From: an uncultured Flavobacteriales bacterium
GTDB taxonomy: Bacteria; Bacteroidota; Bacteroidia; Flavobacteriales_C; GCA-002722245
Assembly (NCBI GenBank): GCA_905182585.1
Contig: CAJJCC010000036.1
Coordinates: forward strand, 1 to 32,444
DNA length: 32,444 nt
Reading direction: 5' to 3'
Below are positions 10,339 through 18,955 of this stretch, in pieces. Below the pieces are notes generated by a model. The model saw only the letters and a list, made by a program, of their open reading frames with translations, was not told the origin of the DNA and did not search any database. A program made the position numbers and the translations under genes. The first letter of the stretch is position 1. The number at the start of each line of letters is the position of its first letter.

Positions 10339-10761
10339 CTATCTTTTTAAATGGGCGATTACAGTGTCAATTTCATTGCCATCGTGAACATAATAAGTGA
10401 AATCAATCTCGTTTTTGCTTAAAATCCCGAATCCTTCGATTGTATTGAAACCATGTATTTGCGACGGGATCGTAACAGTATTACTCTCAATTGCTGAGAT
10501 GTTTGCAAAGACACTACGAGCGTATCCTAGTTTATACAAATTAAAAAGTTTAATTCTTTCGCCATAATTTGGATTTTCTGTTATTTCTATTAGGTAGTTT
10601 CTACTGTCATTATCAAAAATACTATTCGTTTCATTTACTGCCCATTCTCCCGTAAATCCATCTCTAGAATTATTTTCCAAAAGCAAGCCATCTTTTTTGC
10701 AAGAAGAAAATAGTAATGTAACGAATGTTACAATTTTAATTGCGTTTAGAAAGGGGTTCAC
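10339..10761 (-). CDS. Small predicted lipoprotein of unknown function
   Basis: Lipobox-like LLFSSC after a hydrophobic N-terminus. GTG at 10759-10761 gives (M)NPFLNAIKIVTFVTLLFSSC and avoids overlap with the upstream gene; the track uses TTG at 10806. Confidence 0.55.
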   Translation of the reverse strand: MNPFLNAIKIVTFVTLLFSSCKKDGLLLENNSRDGFTGEWAVNETNSIFDNDSRNYLIEITENPNYGERIKLFNLYKLGYARSVFANISAIESNTVTIPSQIHGFNTIEGFGILSKNEIDFTYYVHDGNEIDTVIAHLKR

Positions 10762-10765
10762 ACTA

Positions 10766-10948
10766 TTATTTTTTTTTAAAGTTTTGAGTTTTTTTATCCC
10801 AACCAAATGGACAGTGTTTGCAGCTGTTTTTGCAGCAGTACCCTCGTTTCAATAAATACTGTTCCGTGAAAACACGATACCCCATTTCATTAAAATAAAA
10901 ATCTCCTTCCTCAAAATTATTTCTTCCTAACCCGTCAAATTCGCCCAT
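10766..10948 (-). CDS. DUF5522-like small cysteine-rich protein
   Basis: EGDFYFNEMGYRVFTEQYLLKRGYCCKNSCKHCPFGW; compact cysteine cluster near the C-terminus. Confidence 0.7.
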   Translation of the reverse strand: MGEFDGLGRNNFEEGDFYFNEMGYRVFTEQYLLKRGYCCKNSCKHCPFGWDKKTQNFKKK

Positions 10949-10976
10949 TGATGAAGGTTTTATTTATATTTAAAAA

Positions 10977-11888
10977 ATGTTTGATACAACTCCAAATATA
11001 CCCATTCAGGAATTAAAGTCTGCGTTATTATCTGTTAATAATGTTCAGCTTTTCATTCTTCGAGACGATTTATTACACAGTGAGGTCTCGGGTAATAAAT
11101 GGCGGAAACTTAAATACAATATTGAAAGCGCTAAGGCTTTAAAGTCTGATGTTGTAGTTACCTTTGGGGGGGCATTCAGTAATCATATTGCTGCTACAGC
11201 GGCAGCAGGTAGGATATTTAACATTAAAACACACGGTGTAATAAGAGGGGAAGAGATAAAAGCGTTAAATTCTACATTGCAAAAGGCTCAAGCGGACGGA
11301 ATGACGTTTAGTTTTGTTTCTCGATCAGATTATCAAAACAAAGAATTAATGGTTGGATTTGACAATATCTTAAATCAATTTGATGCACCTTTTATTATTC
11401 CTGAAGGGGGAGGGAATAGTAAAGGAGTTAAAGGTTGTAGTGAAATAATTCCTAATGATTTTGACTTTGATTTGTGTGCTTTAGCTTGTGGGACAGGAGG
11501 AACTATGGCAGGTGTTGTTTCGGCGCTTAAAGCCGGACAAGCTGTTTTGGGTTTCCCGGCTTTAAAAAATGCAGGGTTTTTGTTAAATGACATTAGCGCT
11601 TTTTTAAAGCCATTTGATTCGTTAGTCGGAAGTTGGAGTTTGAATTTGGATTACCATTTTGGAGGATATGCAAAAAAGAACAATGATTTGATTGAATTTC
11701 TAAAATCATTTTATCAAGAGTACAACCTAAAATTAGATCCTATTTATACTGTAAAAGCAATGTTTGGTCTTTTGGATTTAATTGAAAAGGGACAGATTAA
11801 AAATCAAAAGGTATTATTTATTCATACCGGAGGACTGCAAGGAATTAAGGGGTTTGAAGATCGTTATAAACTTACTTTATTCGACTAA
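10977..11888 (+). CDS. PLP-dependent enzyme of the ACC deaminase / D-cysteine desulfhydrase family
   Basis: LRDDLLHSEVSGNKWRKLKYN (PLP-Lys region), FGGAFSNHIAATAAAG, and LFIHTGGLQGI. Confidence 0.88.
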   Translation: MFDTTPNIPIQELKSALLSVNNVQLFILRDDLLHSEVSGNKWRKLKYNIESAKALKSDVVVTFGGAFSNHIAATAAAGRIFNIKTHGVIRGEEIKALNSTLQKAQADGMTFSFVSRSDYQNKELMVGFDNILNQFDAPFIIPEGGGNSKGVKGCSEIIPNDFDFDLCALACGTGGTMAGVVSALKAGQAVLGFPALKNAGFLLNDISAFLKPFDSLVGSWSLNLDYHFGGYAKKNNDLIEFLKSFYQEYNLKLDPIYTVKAMFGLLDLIEKGQIKNQKVLFIHTGGLQGIKGFEDRYKLTLFD

Positions 11889-12066
11889 AAGTAGCAATTT
11901 TGTTTGTTGTTAAACCACTGATTATTGGTTGTTTATATCTGGGTGTTTTATTAAGTACAATAAATAAGCTAAGAGAGTCGCTGTTATGACTTTCATGTTA
12001 TTTTTTTTATTTGTATTTTTGTTGTTCGTTTTGGCAGGGTTTTACTGCAAATTAATAAAGAATAAT

Positions 12067-15000
12067 ATGGCACGAAAACAAGGATTATACGACCCAAGTT
12101 TTGAACACGATTCATGTGGAATTGGATTTGTAGCGAATCTTAAGAGTAAAAAATCTTATCAATACATCCAAGACGCATTAGATATGTTGGTTAACATGGA
12201 GCACCGAGGTGGGTGTGGATGTGAGCCTGACTCTGGTGATGGAGCTGGTATTTTAATCCAGATTCCGCATACGTTTTATGCTGCCGAATGTAAGAAGTTA
12301 GGTTTTGAATTGCCTGCTGAACGTGAGTATGGTGTAGCAATGACTTTTTTCCCAAAAGATGAAAAGTTAAGAGCTACTGTAAAGTCAAGATTCGAAGAAT
12401 ACATCAAACGTCTTGGGTTTACTTTATTAGGATACAGAGAAGTGCCAACTGACAATTCAATGATCGGTAAAACAGCAAAACGTGTTGAGCCGCAAGTTGA
12501 ACAAGTATTCTTAAAGTTTAACGAATCCACAGACGAGAAAGCATTAGAAAGAAGATTGGTTGTTCTAAGAAAATATTCTATAAGAACAATTAGAAGCGAA
12601 ATGAAGGGAATTGATGATAGTTTTTATATCGCTTCATGTTCTGCTAAAAAAATCGTCTATAAAGGGATGTTGAGAACTGATCAAGTTCAAGAATACTACC
12701 TAGATTTACAAAATAAAGAGATGAAAACAGCATTAGCTGTAGTTCACTCACGTTTTTCAACAAACACATTCCCTCAGTGGAGGTTAGCTCAACCATTCCG
12801 TTACATAGCGCACAATGGTGAGATTAATACAATTAAAGGAAATGTAAACTGGATGAAGAGTAAGCAGGTTTTACTCGAATCTACTGAGTTTACATTGGAA
12901 GAGATTGATTGGATGATGCCCATTTGTGATATCAAAAGATCGGATTCATCTAATCTTGATAACGTTGTTGAGTTGTTAACCTTAGGAGGTAGGTCATTAC
13001 CAGAAGTAATGATGATGTTAATTCCTGAGGCTTGGCAAAACGACCTTGAAATGAGAGAAGAGAAGAGAGCCTTCTACGAATACTATTCTTCAATTATGGA
13101 GCCATGGGACGGTCCAGCTTCGATCTCGTTTACTGATGGAGATATTGTTGGTGCGACTTTAGATAGAAATGGTTTAAGACCATCTAGATATTGTGTTTTA
13201 GATGATGATACTGTTGTAATGTCATCTGAGGCAGGTTCATTAATCGTTGATGAGAGTAAGGTTGTTCAGAAAGGTAGATTACAGCCTGGAAAACTTTTCG
13301 TTGCCGATTTAAAGAATGGGAAAATTATTTCTGATACTGAATTGAAAGATGATATTTGTTCTCGTCAGCCATATGGAAGATGGTTGAAAGAAAACAAATT
13401 AGCATTAGGTGATATCGCCAGACCACGTGAAAAGTCGAAAGTTCCTTTTACTGGTGAAGCATTATTGAAAAATCAAATTGCTTACGGTTTTACCCGTGAA
13501 GATTTAACAGAGATTTTAAAGCCAATGGCTGAAGGTGGTAAAGAGCCTTTAGGGTCTATGGGTGCTGATACTCCACTTGCAATATTATCAACTCAAGCAC
13601 AGCATTTATCTAATTACTTTAAGCAATTATTTGCCCAAGTATCCAACCCTCCAATTGATCCAATTAGAGAGGCTGTGATTATGTCGTTATATACAAACCT
13701 AGGTTCACAAGGAAATATTCTTACGGAGACTCCTGAGCATTGTAGGCAAATTCACTTAGATACTCCGGTTTTATCAAACGGTCAATTAGATAAGATTAAG
13801 GCCTTAAATGATGACTCATTTAAGTCTTATACCATTAACGCTACGTTTAGTGCAACAAATCGTCCAGGAGCTTTAGAAAGAGCAATCGATGAAATTTGCG
13901 CAAATGCTGAAAGAGCAACGTTAATGGGATGTAATGTTCTTATTATATCAAATAAAGATATTACGGAGAATGACGCACCGATTCCTTCTTTATTGGCTGC
14001 AGGAGCAATTCATACTTCTTTAACTAATCTTGGGTTAAGAGCAAGAACTTCTATAGTTGTAGAAGGTGGAGATGTTATTGAAACCCATCATTATGCAACA
14101 TTAATTGGATTCGGAGCGAATGCGGTTAACGGTTATTTAGCTGGTGATACAATTAGAAATGAGTTTGCTGATGAACTGGCTTCTGGCGAAACAACAATTA
14201 AGGCATTATTAAAACAATATAGCAAAGCAATTTGCGGTGGGTTATTGAAGATTTTCTCTAAAATGGGAATATCAACAGTTCAGTCTTACCAAGGAGCACA
14301 AATTTTTGAAGCGTTAGGGATTTCTAAGTCTGTAGTTGACAAATGTTTTAAAGGAACGGTTACTAGAATTCAAGGAATGACTTTTGATGATATCGCAAAA
14401 GAAGCGGTAATCAAACATCAAAGAGCTTTTGAAAACTGGAGTGCAGACAAGCATTTATATGTAGGAGGTTATTACCAATGGAAAAGAAAGGGTGAAGCTC
14501 ACTTATTCAATCCTACTACTATTCACTTACTTCAGAAGTCAAGTCAGAACAATGATTATGGTGTTTTTAAGCAATATGCAAAAGCTATAAACGACCAATC
14601 GGAAAGACATATTACACTAAGAAGTTTATTAGATTTTAACAAAGAGAAGTCTATTCCTTTGGAACAAGTGGAATCTAAAAAAAGTATCTTAAAAAGATTT
14701 GCAACAGGAGCTATGTCATTTGGGTCTATCTCACATGAAGCACACAGTACTCTTGCAATTGCAATGAATAGAATTGGTGGTAAGTCAAATTCTGGAGAAG
14801 GAGGAGAGGATGAAGCTAGATTCGTTCGGAAAGAAAATGGAGATTGGGAAAGGTCAGCAATTAAGCAGATCGCTTCAGGTCGTTTTGGAGTTACTTCAAA
14901 CTATTTAACAAATGCTGATGAGCTTCAAATTAAAGTAGCTCAAGGTGCAAAACCAGGTGAAGGTGGACAGTTACCAGGTCATAAAGTTGATGACTGGATT

Positions 15001-16581
15001 GGTAGAACTCGTCACAGTACTCCAGGAGTTGGTTTAATATCACCACCTCCGCACCATGATATTTACTCAATTGAGGATTTAGCTCAGTTGATTTTTGATT
15101 TAAAAAATGCCAACAGAAAAGCGAGAATTAACGTTAAGTTAGTTTCTGAAGCAGGAGTTGGAACAATTGCATCTGGAGTAGCGAAAGCAAAAGGAGATGT
15201 AGTAATGATATCGGGTTATGATGGTGGTACTGGAGCTTCTCCTTTATCTTCTATCAGGCACGCAGGTTTACCTTGGGAACTTGGTTTAGCTGAAACGCAT
15301 CAAACTTTAGTTCTTAATAATTTAAGATCAAGAATTACAGTGCAAACAGATGGTCAATTAAGAACAGGTAAAGATATCGCCGTTGCTGCTTTATTAGGAG
15401 CAGAAGAATGGGGTGTTGCAACAGCAGCATTAATTGTTGAAGGTTGTATAATGATGCGTAAGTGTCATTTAAACACTTGTCCTGTAGGTATTGCAACTCA
15501 AAATGAAGAATTAAGAGCTTTATTTACAGGTGACCCTGATCATGTTGTGAATTTCTTTAACTTCTTAGCAGATGATTTAAGAGAAGTAATGGCAGAAATA
15601 GGCGTTAAGTCCGTTAATGAAATGATTGGTAGAACGGACTTGTTAAAAGTTGCAGATAACCTTAATCATTGGAAATTAAACAACTTAGATTTAACACCAT
15701 TATTATACAGACCTGCTGAATCTGATGCTGTTGATGTTTTAAAAACGAGAGAGCAAGAGCACGAGATTTACGATATTCTTGATCGTAAGTTCATTGAAGA
15801 TGCACAACCTGCTTTAGCAAATGGAACTGCTGTGAAGGCTGAATACAGTATTATTAATACTGACCGTTCAGTTGGAGCTATGTTATCAAATGAGGTTTCT
15901 AAATTATATGGTGGAGATGGCTTACCTGAAGGAACTATTCATTTTAAGTTAAATGGTTCTTGTGGACAATCTTTTGGTGTATTTACAACTAAGGGTATTT
16001 TATTCGAAGTTGAAGGTGAAGCAAATGATTATTTCGGGAAAGGACTATCAGGTGCTAAAATAGTGATTTATCCCCCCAAACAATCTACACTTATAGCTGC
16101 TGACAATATCATTATCGGAAATGTTGCTTTTTATGGAGCAACTTCAGGTAAAGCATTTATAAACGGTATGGCCGGTGAACGTTTCTGTGTAAGGAACTCA
16201 GGAGTTACTGCCGTTGTTGAAGGTATTGGTGATCACGGAGCTGAATATATGACTGGTGGGAAAATGGTTGTTCTTGGCGAGACAGGAAGAAACTTTGGAG
16301 CAGGAATGTCAGGAGGTTACGCATTTATTTGGGATGTTAATAATACTTTCGAAAAGAACTTTAATCCAGAGTTAAGTGAAATTGAAGTTTTATCTGAAGA
16401 TGATGCAGCCGAATTAAAAGCTTTAATTCAAGAGCACGCAGATGAAACAAATTCAAAAGTGGCTAAGGATATCTTAAATAATTGGACTAAGCAATTATCT
16501 AATTTTAAAAAGGTAATGCCAACAGATTACAAGAGAGTATTATTAGAAAGAGCTCAAAAAGTTCAAGAGGCAATAGCCTAA
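12067..16581 (+). CDS. gltB: Glutamate synthase large subunit
   Basis: MARKQGLYDPSFEHDSCGIGFVANLKS with catalytic Cys; FMN-domain GGTGASPLSSIRHAGLPWELGLAE; 3Fe-4S CHLNTCPVGIATQ. ATG at 12067 preferred over the track's 11986. Confidence 0.95.
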   Translation: MARKQGLYDPSFEHDSCGIGFVANLKSKKSYQYIQDALDMLVNMEHRGGCGCEPDSGDGAGILIQIPHTFYAAECKKLGFELPAEREYGVAMTFFPKDEKLRATVKSRFEEYIKRLGFTLLGYREVPTDNSMIGKTAKRVEPQVEQVFLKFNESTDEKALERRLVVLRKYSIRTIRSEMKGIDDSFYIASCSAKKIVYKGMLRTDQVQEYYLDLQNKEMKTALAVVHSRFSTNTFPQWRLAQPFRYIAHNGEINTIKGNVNWMKSKQVLLESTEFTLEEIDWMMPICDIKRSDSSNLDNVVELLTLGGRSLPEVMMMLIPEAWQNDLEMREEKRAFYEYYSSIMEPWDGPASISFTDGDIVGATLDRNGLRPSRYCVLDDDTVVMSSEAGSLIVDESKVVQKGRLQPGKLFVADLKNGKIISDTELKDDICSRQPYGRWLKENKLALGDIARPREKSKVPFTGEALLKNQIAYGFTREDLTEILKPMAEGGKEPLGSMGADTPLAILSTQAQHLSNYFKQLFAQVSNPPIDPIREAVIMSLYTNLGSQGNILTETPEHCRQIHLDTPVLSNGQLDKIKALNDDSFKSYTINATFSATNRPGALERAIDEICANAERATLMGCNVLIISNKDITENDAPIPSLLAAGAIHTSLTNLGLRARTSIVVEGGDVIETHHYATLIGFGANAVNGYLAGDTIRNEFADELASGETTIKALLKQYSKAICGGLLKIFSKMGISTVQSYQGAQIFEALGISKSVVDKCFKGTVTRIQGMTFDDIAKEAVIKHQRAFENWSADKHLYVGGYYQWKRKGEAHLFNPTTIHLLQKSSQNNDYGVFKQYAKAINDQSERHITLRSLLDFNKEKSIPLEQVESKKSILKRFATGAMSFGSISHEAHSTLAIAMNRIGGKSNSGEGGEDEARFVRKENGDWERSAIKQIASGRFGVTSNYLTNADELQIKVAQGAKPGEGGQLPGHKVDDWIGRTRHSTPGVGLISPPPHHDIYSIEDLAQLIFDLKNANRKARINVKLVSEAGVGTIASGVAKAKGDVVMISGYDGGTGASPLSSIRHAGLPWELGLAETHQTLVLNNLRSRITVQTDGQLRTGKDIAVAALLGAEEWGVATAALIVEGCIMMRKCHLNTCPVGIATQNEELRALFTGDPDHVVNFFNFLADDLREVMAEIGVKSVNEMIGRTDLLKVADNLNHWKLNNLDLTPLLYRPAESDAVDVLKTREQEHEIYDILDRKFIEDAQPALANGTAVKAEYSIINTDRSVGAMLSNEVSKLYGGDGLPEGTIHFKLNGSCGQSFGVFTTKGILFEVEGEANDYFGKGLSGAKIVIYPPKQSTLIAADNIIIGNVAFYGATSGKAFINGMAGERFCVRNSGVTAVVEGIGDHGAEYMTGGKMVVLGETGRNFGAGMSGGYAFIWDVNNTFEKNFNPELSEIEVLSEDDAAELKALIQEHADETNSKVAKDILNNWTKQLSNFKKVMPTDYKRVLLERAQKVQEAIA

Positions 16582-16630
16582 ATAATTAAGTTTATAACCC
16601 CCTCAAGTTGGAGGGAAAAAGTAAAATAAA

Positions 16631-18112
16631 ATGGGGCAAGCAGACGGATTTTTAAAGTTTGATAGAAATTTACCAGGAAAGGAAACTGTAGAGGATAGAA
16701 TTAAGAACTATGAAGAGTTTTATAAACCTTTTTCGGAAAAAGAAACGAACGATCAAGCTGCCAGATGTATGAATTGTGGTGTTCCTTTTTGCCATAACGG
16801 ATGTCCACTTGGGAATGTAATTCCTGAGTTTAATGATGCTGTTTATAAAAAGGAATGGAGAGAAGCATATGATATTCTTTCTACAACAAATAACTTTCCT
16901 GAGTTTACAGGTAGAATTTGTCCGGCACCATGTGAAGGTTCTTGTGTTTTAGGAATTAATAAGCCACCAGTTGCAATTGAGCATATCGAGAAATCAATTA
17001 TCGAAGAAGCTTTTGCACAAGGTTGGGTTAAGCCCGATTTAACAATTGAAAGAACAGGAAAGAAAGTAGCTATAGTTGGATCTGGCCCTGCTGGATTAGC
17101 AACTGCTGATCAGCTAAATAAAGCGGGTCATGCTGTTACTGTTTTCGAAAGAGCACAAGCCCCTGGAGGTTTATTAAGATTTGGAATTCCAGATTTTAAA
17201 TTAGACAAGGCTGTTGTTGAAAGAAGAATTGTAGTAATGATAGAAGATGGTATCGCCTTCAAGTGTGGTGTTGATGTAGGTGTTGATATTTCTGCTGATC
17301 AACTTAAAGCAGATTATGATGCTGTTATATTAGCTGGAGGATCAACAACACCAAGAGATGTTCCTATACCTGGAAGAGATTTAAATGGTGTTCATTTTGC
17401 AATGGATTTCTTAGCTCAAAATAGTGCTAGAGTTCAAGAATTAAAAATTGAAAATCATAAAGGAAAAGAATCTGACCAACTATGGGCAACGGATAAACAT
17501 GTTGTTGTAATTGGTGGTGGTGATACAGGGTCTGATTGTGTTGGAACCTCAAACCGTCATGCTGCAAGTTCTGTTACGCAGTTTGAAATCAACTTAAAGC
17601 CTGGTGTTGTAAGAAATGAAAATAATCCTTGGCCTGAATACCCATTTCTATTAAGAAGTTCTACTTCTCATGAAGAAGGTTGTGAAAGAGATTGGAGTAT
17701 TTTAACAAAAGAATTTATTGGAGACGATAATGGAAATGTTAAAGGAATTAAAATCACTGACCTTGAGTGGACTGTTGAAACAAATGGTAGGAAATCATTT
17801 AAAGAAATCGAAGGTTCTGAAAGAGAAATCCCTTGTGATTTAGCCTTATTAGCAATCGGATTTGTTGGGCCAGATGAGCCGTTAATTGAAAAGTTCGGAG
17901 TCATTACTGATCCTCGTTCAAATGCGAAAGCAAATTTAAAAGATTTTAAAACTTCAGTAGAAGGTGTCTTTGCTGCTGGTGATATCCGTAGAGGGCAATC
18001 ATTAGTTGTATGGGCAATATCGGAAGGAAGAGAGTGTGCTGCTGCAGTAGATGAATTTTTAATGGGAAGTACTAAATTAGAAAGAAAAGATAATTCTATG
18101 TTGTCTGTTTAG
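16631..18112 (+). CDS. gltD: Glutamate synthase small subunit
   Basis: Cys clusters CMNCGVPFCHNGCPLGN and CPAPCEGSCVLGI; VAIVGSGPAGLATADQL; VVIGGGDTGSDCVGT. Confidence 0.95.
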   Translation: MGQADGFLKFDRNLPGKETVEDRIKNYEEFYKPFSEKETNDQAARCMNCGVPFCHNGCPLGNVIPEFNDAVYKKEWREAYDILSTTNNFPEFTGRICPAPCEGSCVLGINKPPVAIEHIEKSIIEEAFAQGWVKPDLTIERTGKKVAIVGSGPAGLATADQLNKAGHAVTVFERAQAPGGLLRFGIPDFKLDKAVVERRIVVMIEDGIAFKCGVDVGVDISADQLKADYDAVILAGGSTTPRDVPIPGRDLNGVHFAMDFLAQNSARVQELKIENHKGKESDQLWATDKHVVVIGGGDTGSDCVGTSNRHAASSVTQFEINLKPGVVRNENNPWPEYPFLLRSSTSHEEGCERDWSILTKEFIGDDNGNVKGIKITDLEWTVETNGRKSFKEIEGSEREIPCDLALLAIGFVGPDEPLIEKFGVITDPRSNAKANLKDFKTSVEGVFAAGDIRRGQSLVVWAISEGRECAAAVDEFLMGSTKLERKDNSMLSV

Positions 18113-18131
18113 ATTTTTATATTTAAATTCG
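18101..18131 (+). promoter_or_regulatory. Putative promoter for tRNA-Gly (TTG-N20-TAAATTCG)
   Basis: TTG at 18101-18103, 20-nt spacer, TAAATTCG at 18124-18131, ending 10 nt before the tRNA. One mismatch to the Bacteroidota -7 consensus TAnnTTTG. Overlaps the gltD stop codon. Confidence 0.5.
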
Positions 18132-18141
18132 CTTAAGTAAC

Positions 18142-18215
18142 GCGGGAGTAGCTCAGTTGATTAGAGCGTCAGCCTTCCAAGCTGAGGGTCGTGGGTTTGA
18201 GTCCCATCTCCCGCT
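18142..18215 (+). tRNA. tRNA-Gly(TCC)
   Basis: Cloverleaf: GCGGGAG/CTCCCGC acceptor, GCTC/GAGC D-stem, TCAGC-CTTCCAA-GCTGA anticodon arm (TCC), GTGGG-TTTGAGT-CCCAT T-arm, discriminator T. Confidence 0.95.
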
Positions 18216-18216
18216 C

Positions 18217-18252
18217 AATAAAAGCCTTTGAAGAAATTCAAAGGCTTTTTTG
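18217..18252 (+). terminator. Rho-independent terminator after tRNA-Gly
   Basis: aaaagcctttga-agaaat-tcaaaggctttttt hairpin followed by a T-tract. Confidence 0.88.
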
Positions 18253-18271
18253 TGTTTAAGCCTTTCTTATT

Positions 18272-18862
18272 TTATAAATATTTTTCGGGTAAAATACTTG
18301 TTCTTAGTTGGGCGAGAAAAGAAGTTTCTTGATATGCTTTTGATAATACAATTGCGCCTTGGAAGCTAGTGAAAAAGCTACGCGCCAATTCTTCCCATTT
18401 CTCGATGTCGTATTCTAAAAAGAAGCTCTCTAAATTATTTATAATTAATTCGAATAACTGTTTACAAGTGGTTTGTAAGTGTTTATTAATGCTTCCCAAT
18501 TCTTGCGATACATTAATCAAAATGCTTCCTGCTTTGTACTCAGAAAGCTCTAGCTCTTGAATTGCATGATTGATTAGTTTTTTCAAACCGTCTTCTAAAC
18601 TATCTGCACTTTTTAAAAGTTGTTTGTATTGAAGGGAAAGCTTAATTGTAGATGATTTTAAGGCTTCGGTAACTAATTGATCTTTACCCTTAGGGAAATG
18701 ATGATATAAAGAACCTTTGGTAACCTGAGAAGCTCTTAATATTTCATTAATTCCTGTGCCATGGTAACCTTTTTCAAGGATTAAGGACACGGTTTGTTGA
18801 ATTAGCTTTTCTTTCGTTATCACTTCAATTGTATTTAGTCCATTTATGTTAACAAATTCCAC
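18272..18862 (-). CDS. TetR/AcrR-family transcriptional regulator
   Basis: Helix-turn-helix region LILEKGYHGTGINEILRASQVTKGSLYHHFPKGKDQLVTEAL. Start uncertain; an in-frame GTG before ITKEKL is an alternative. Confidence 0.88.
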   Translation of the reverse strand: MEFVNINGLNTIEVITKEKLIQQTVSLILEKGYHGTGINEILRASQVTKGSLYHHFPKGKDQLVTEALKSSTIKLSLQYKQLLKSADSLEDGLKKLINHAIQELELSEYKAGSILINVSQELGSINKHLQTTCKQLFELIINNLESFFLEYDIEKWEELARSFFTSFQGAIVLSKAYQETSFLAQLRTSILPEKYL

Positions 18863-18868
18863 CGGATT

Positions 18869-18902
18869 TTGTTTCGTTAAGGTACTACCTTTTGTATATT
18901 TA
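18869..18902 (+). promoter_or_regulatory. Putative dnaE promoter (TTG-N23-TATATTTA) with a 13-bp palindrome in its spacer
   Basis: TTG at 18869-18871; TATATTTA at 18895-18902 (one mismatch to TAnnTTTG); perfect palindrome AAGGTA-C-TACCTT at 18879-18891. Confidence 0.4.
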
Positions 18903-18955
18903 TTAAAGCAAAATTAGTGAAAGCACCTGCTTTCGTCCTCTAAAGACCAAGTTTA

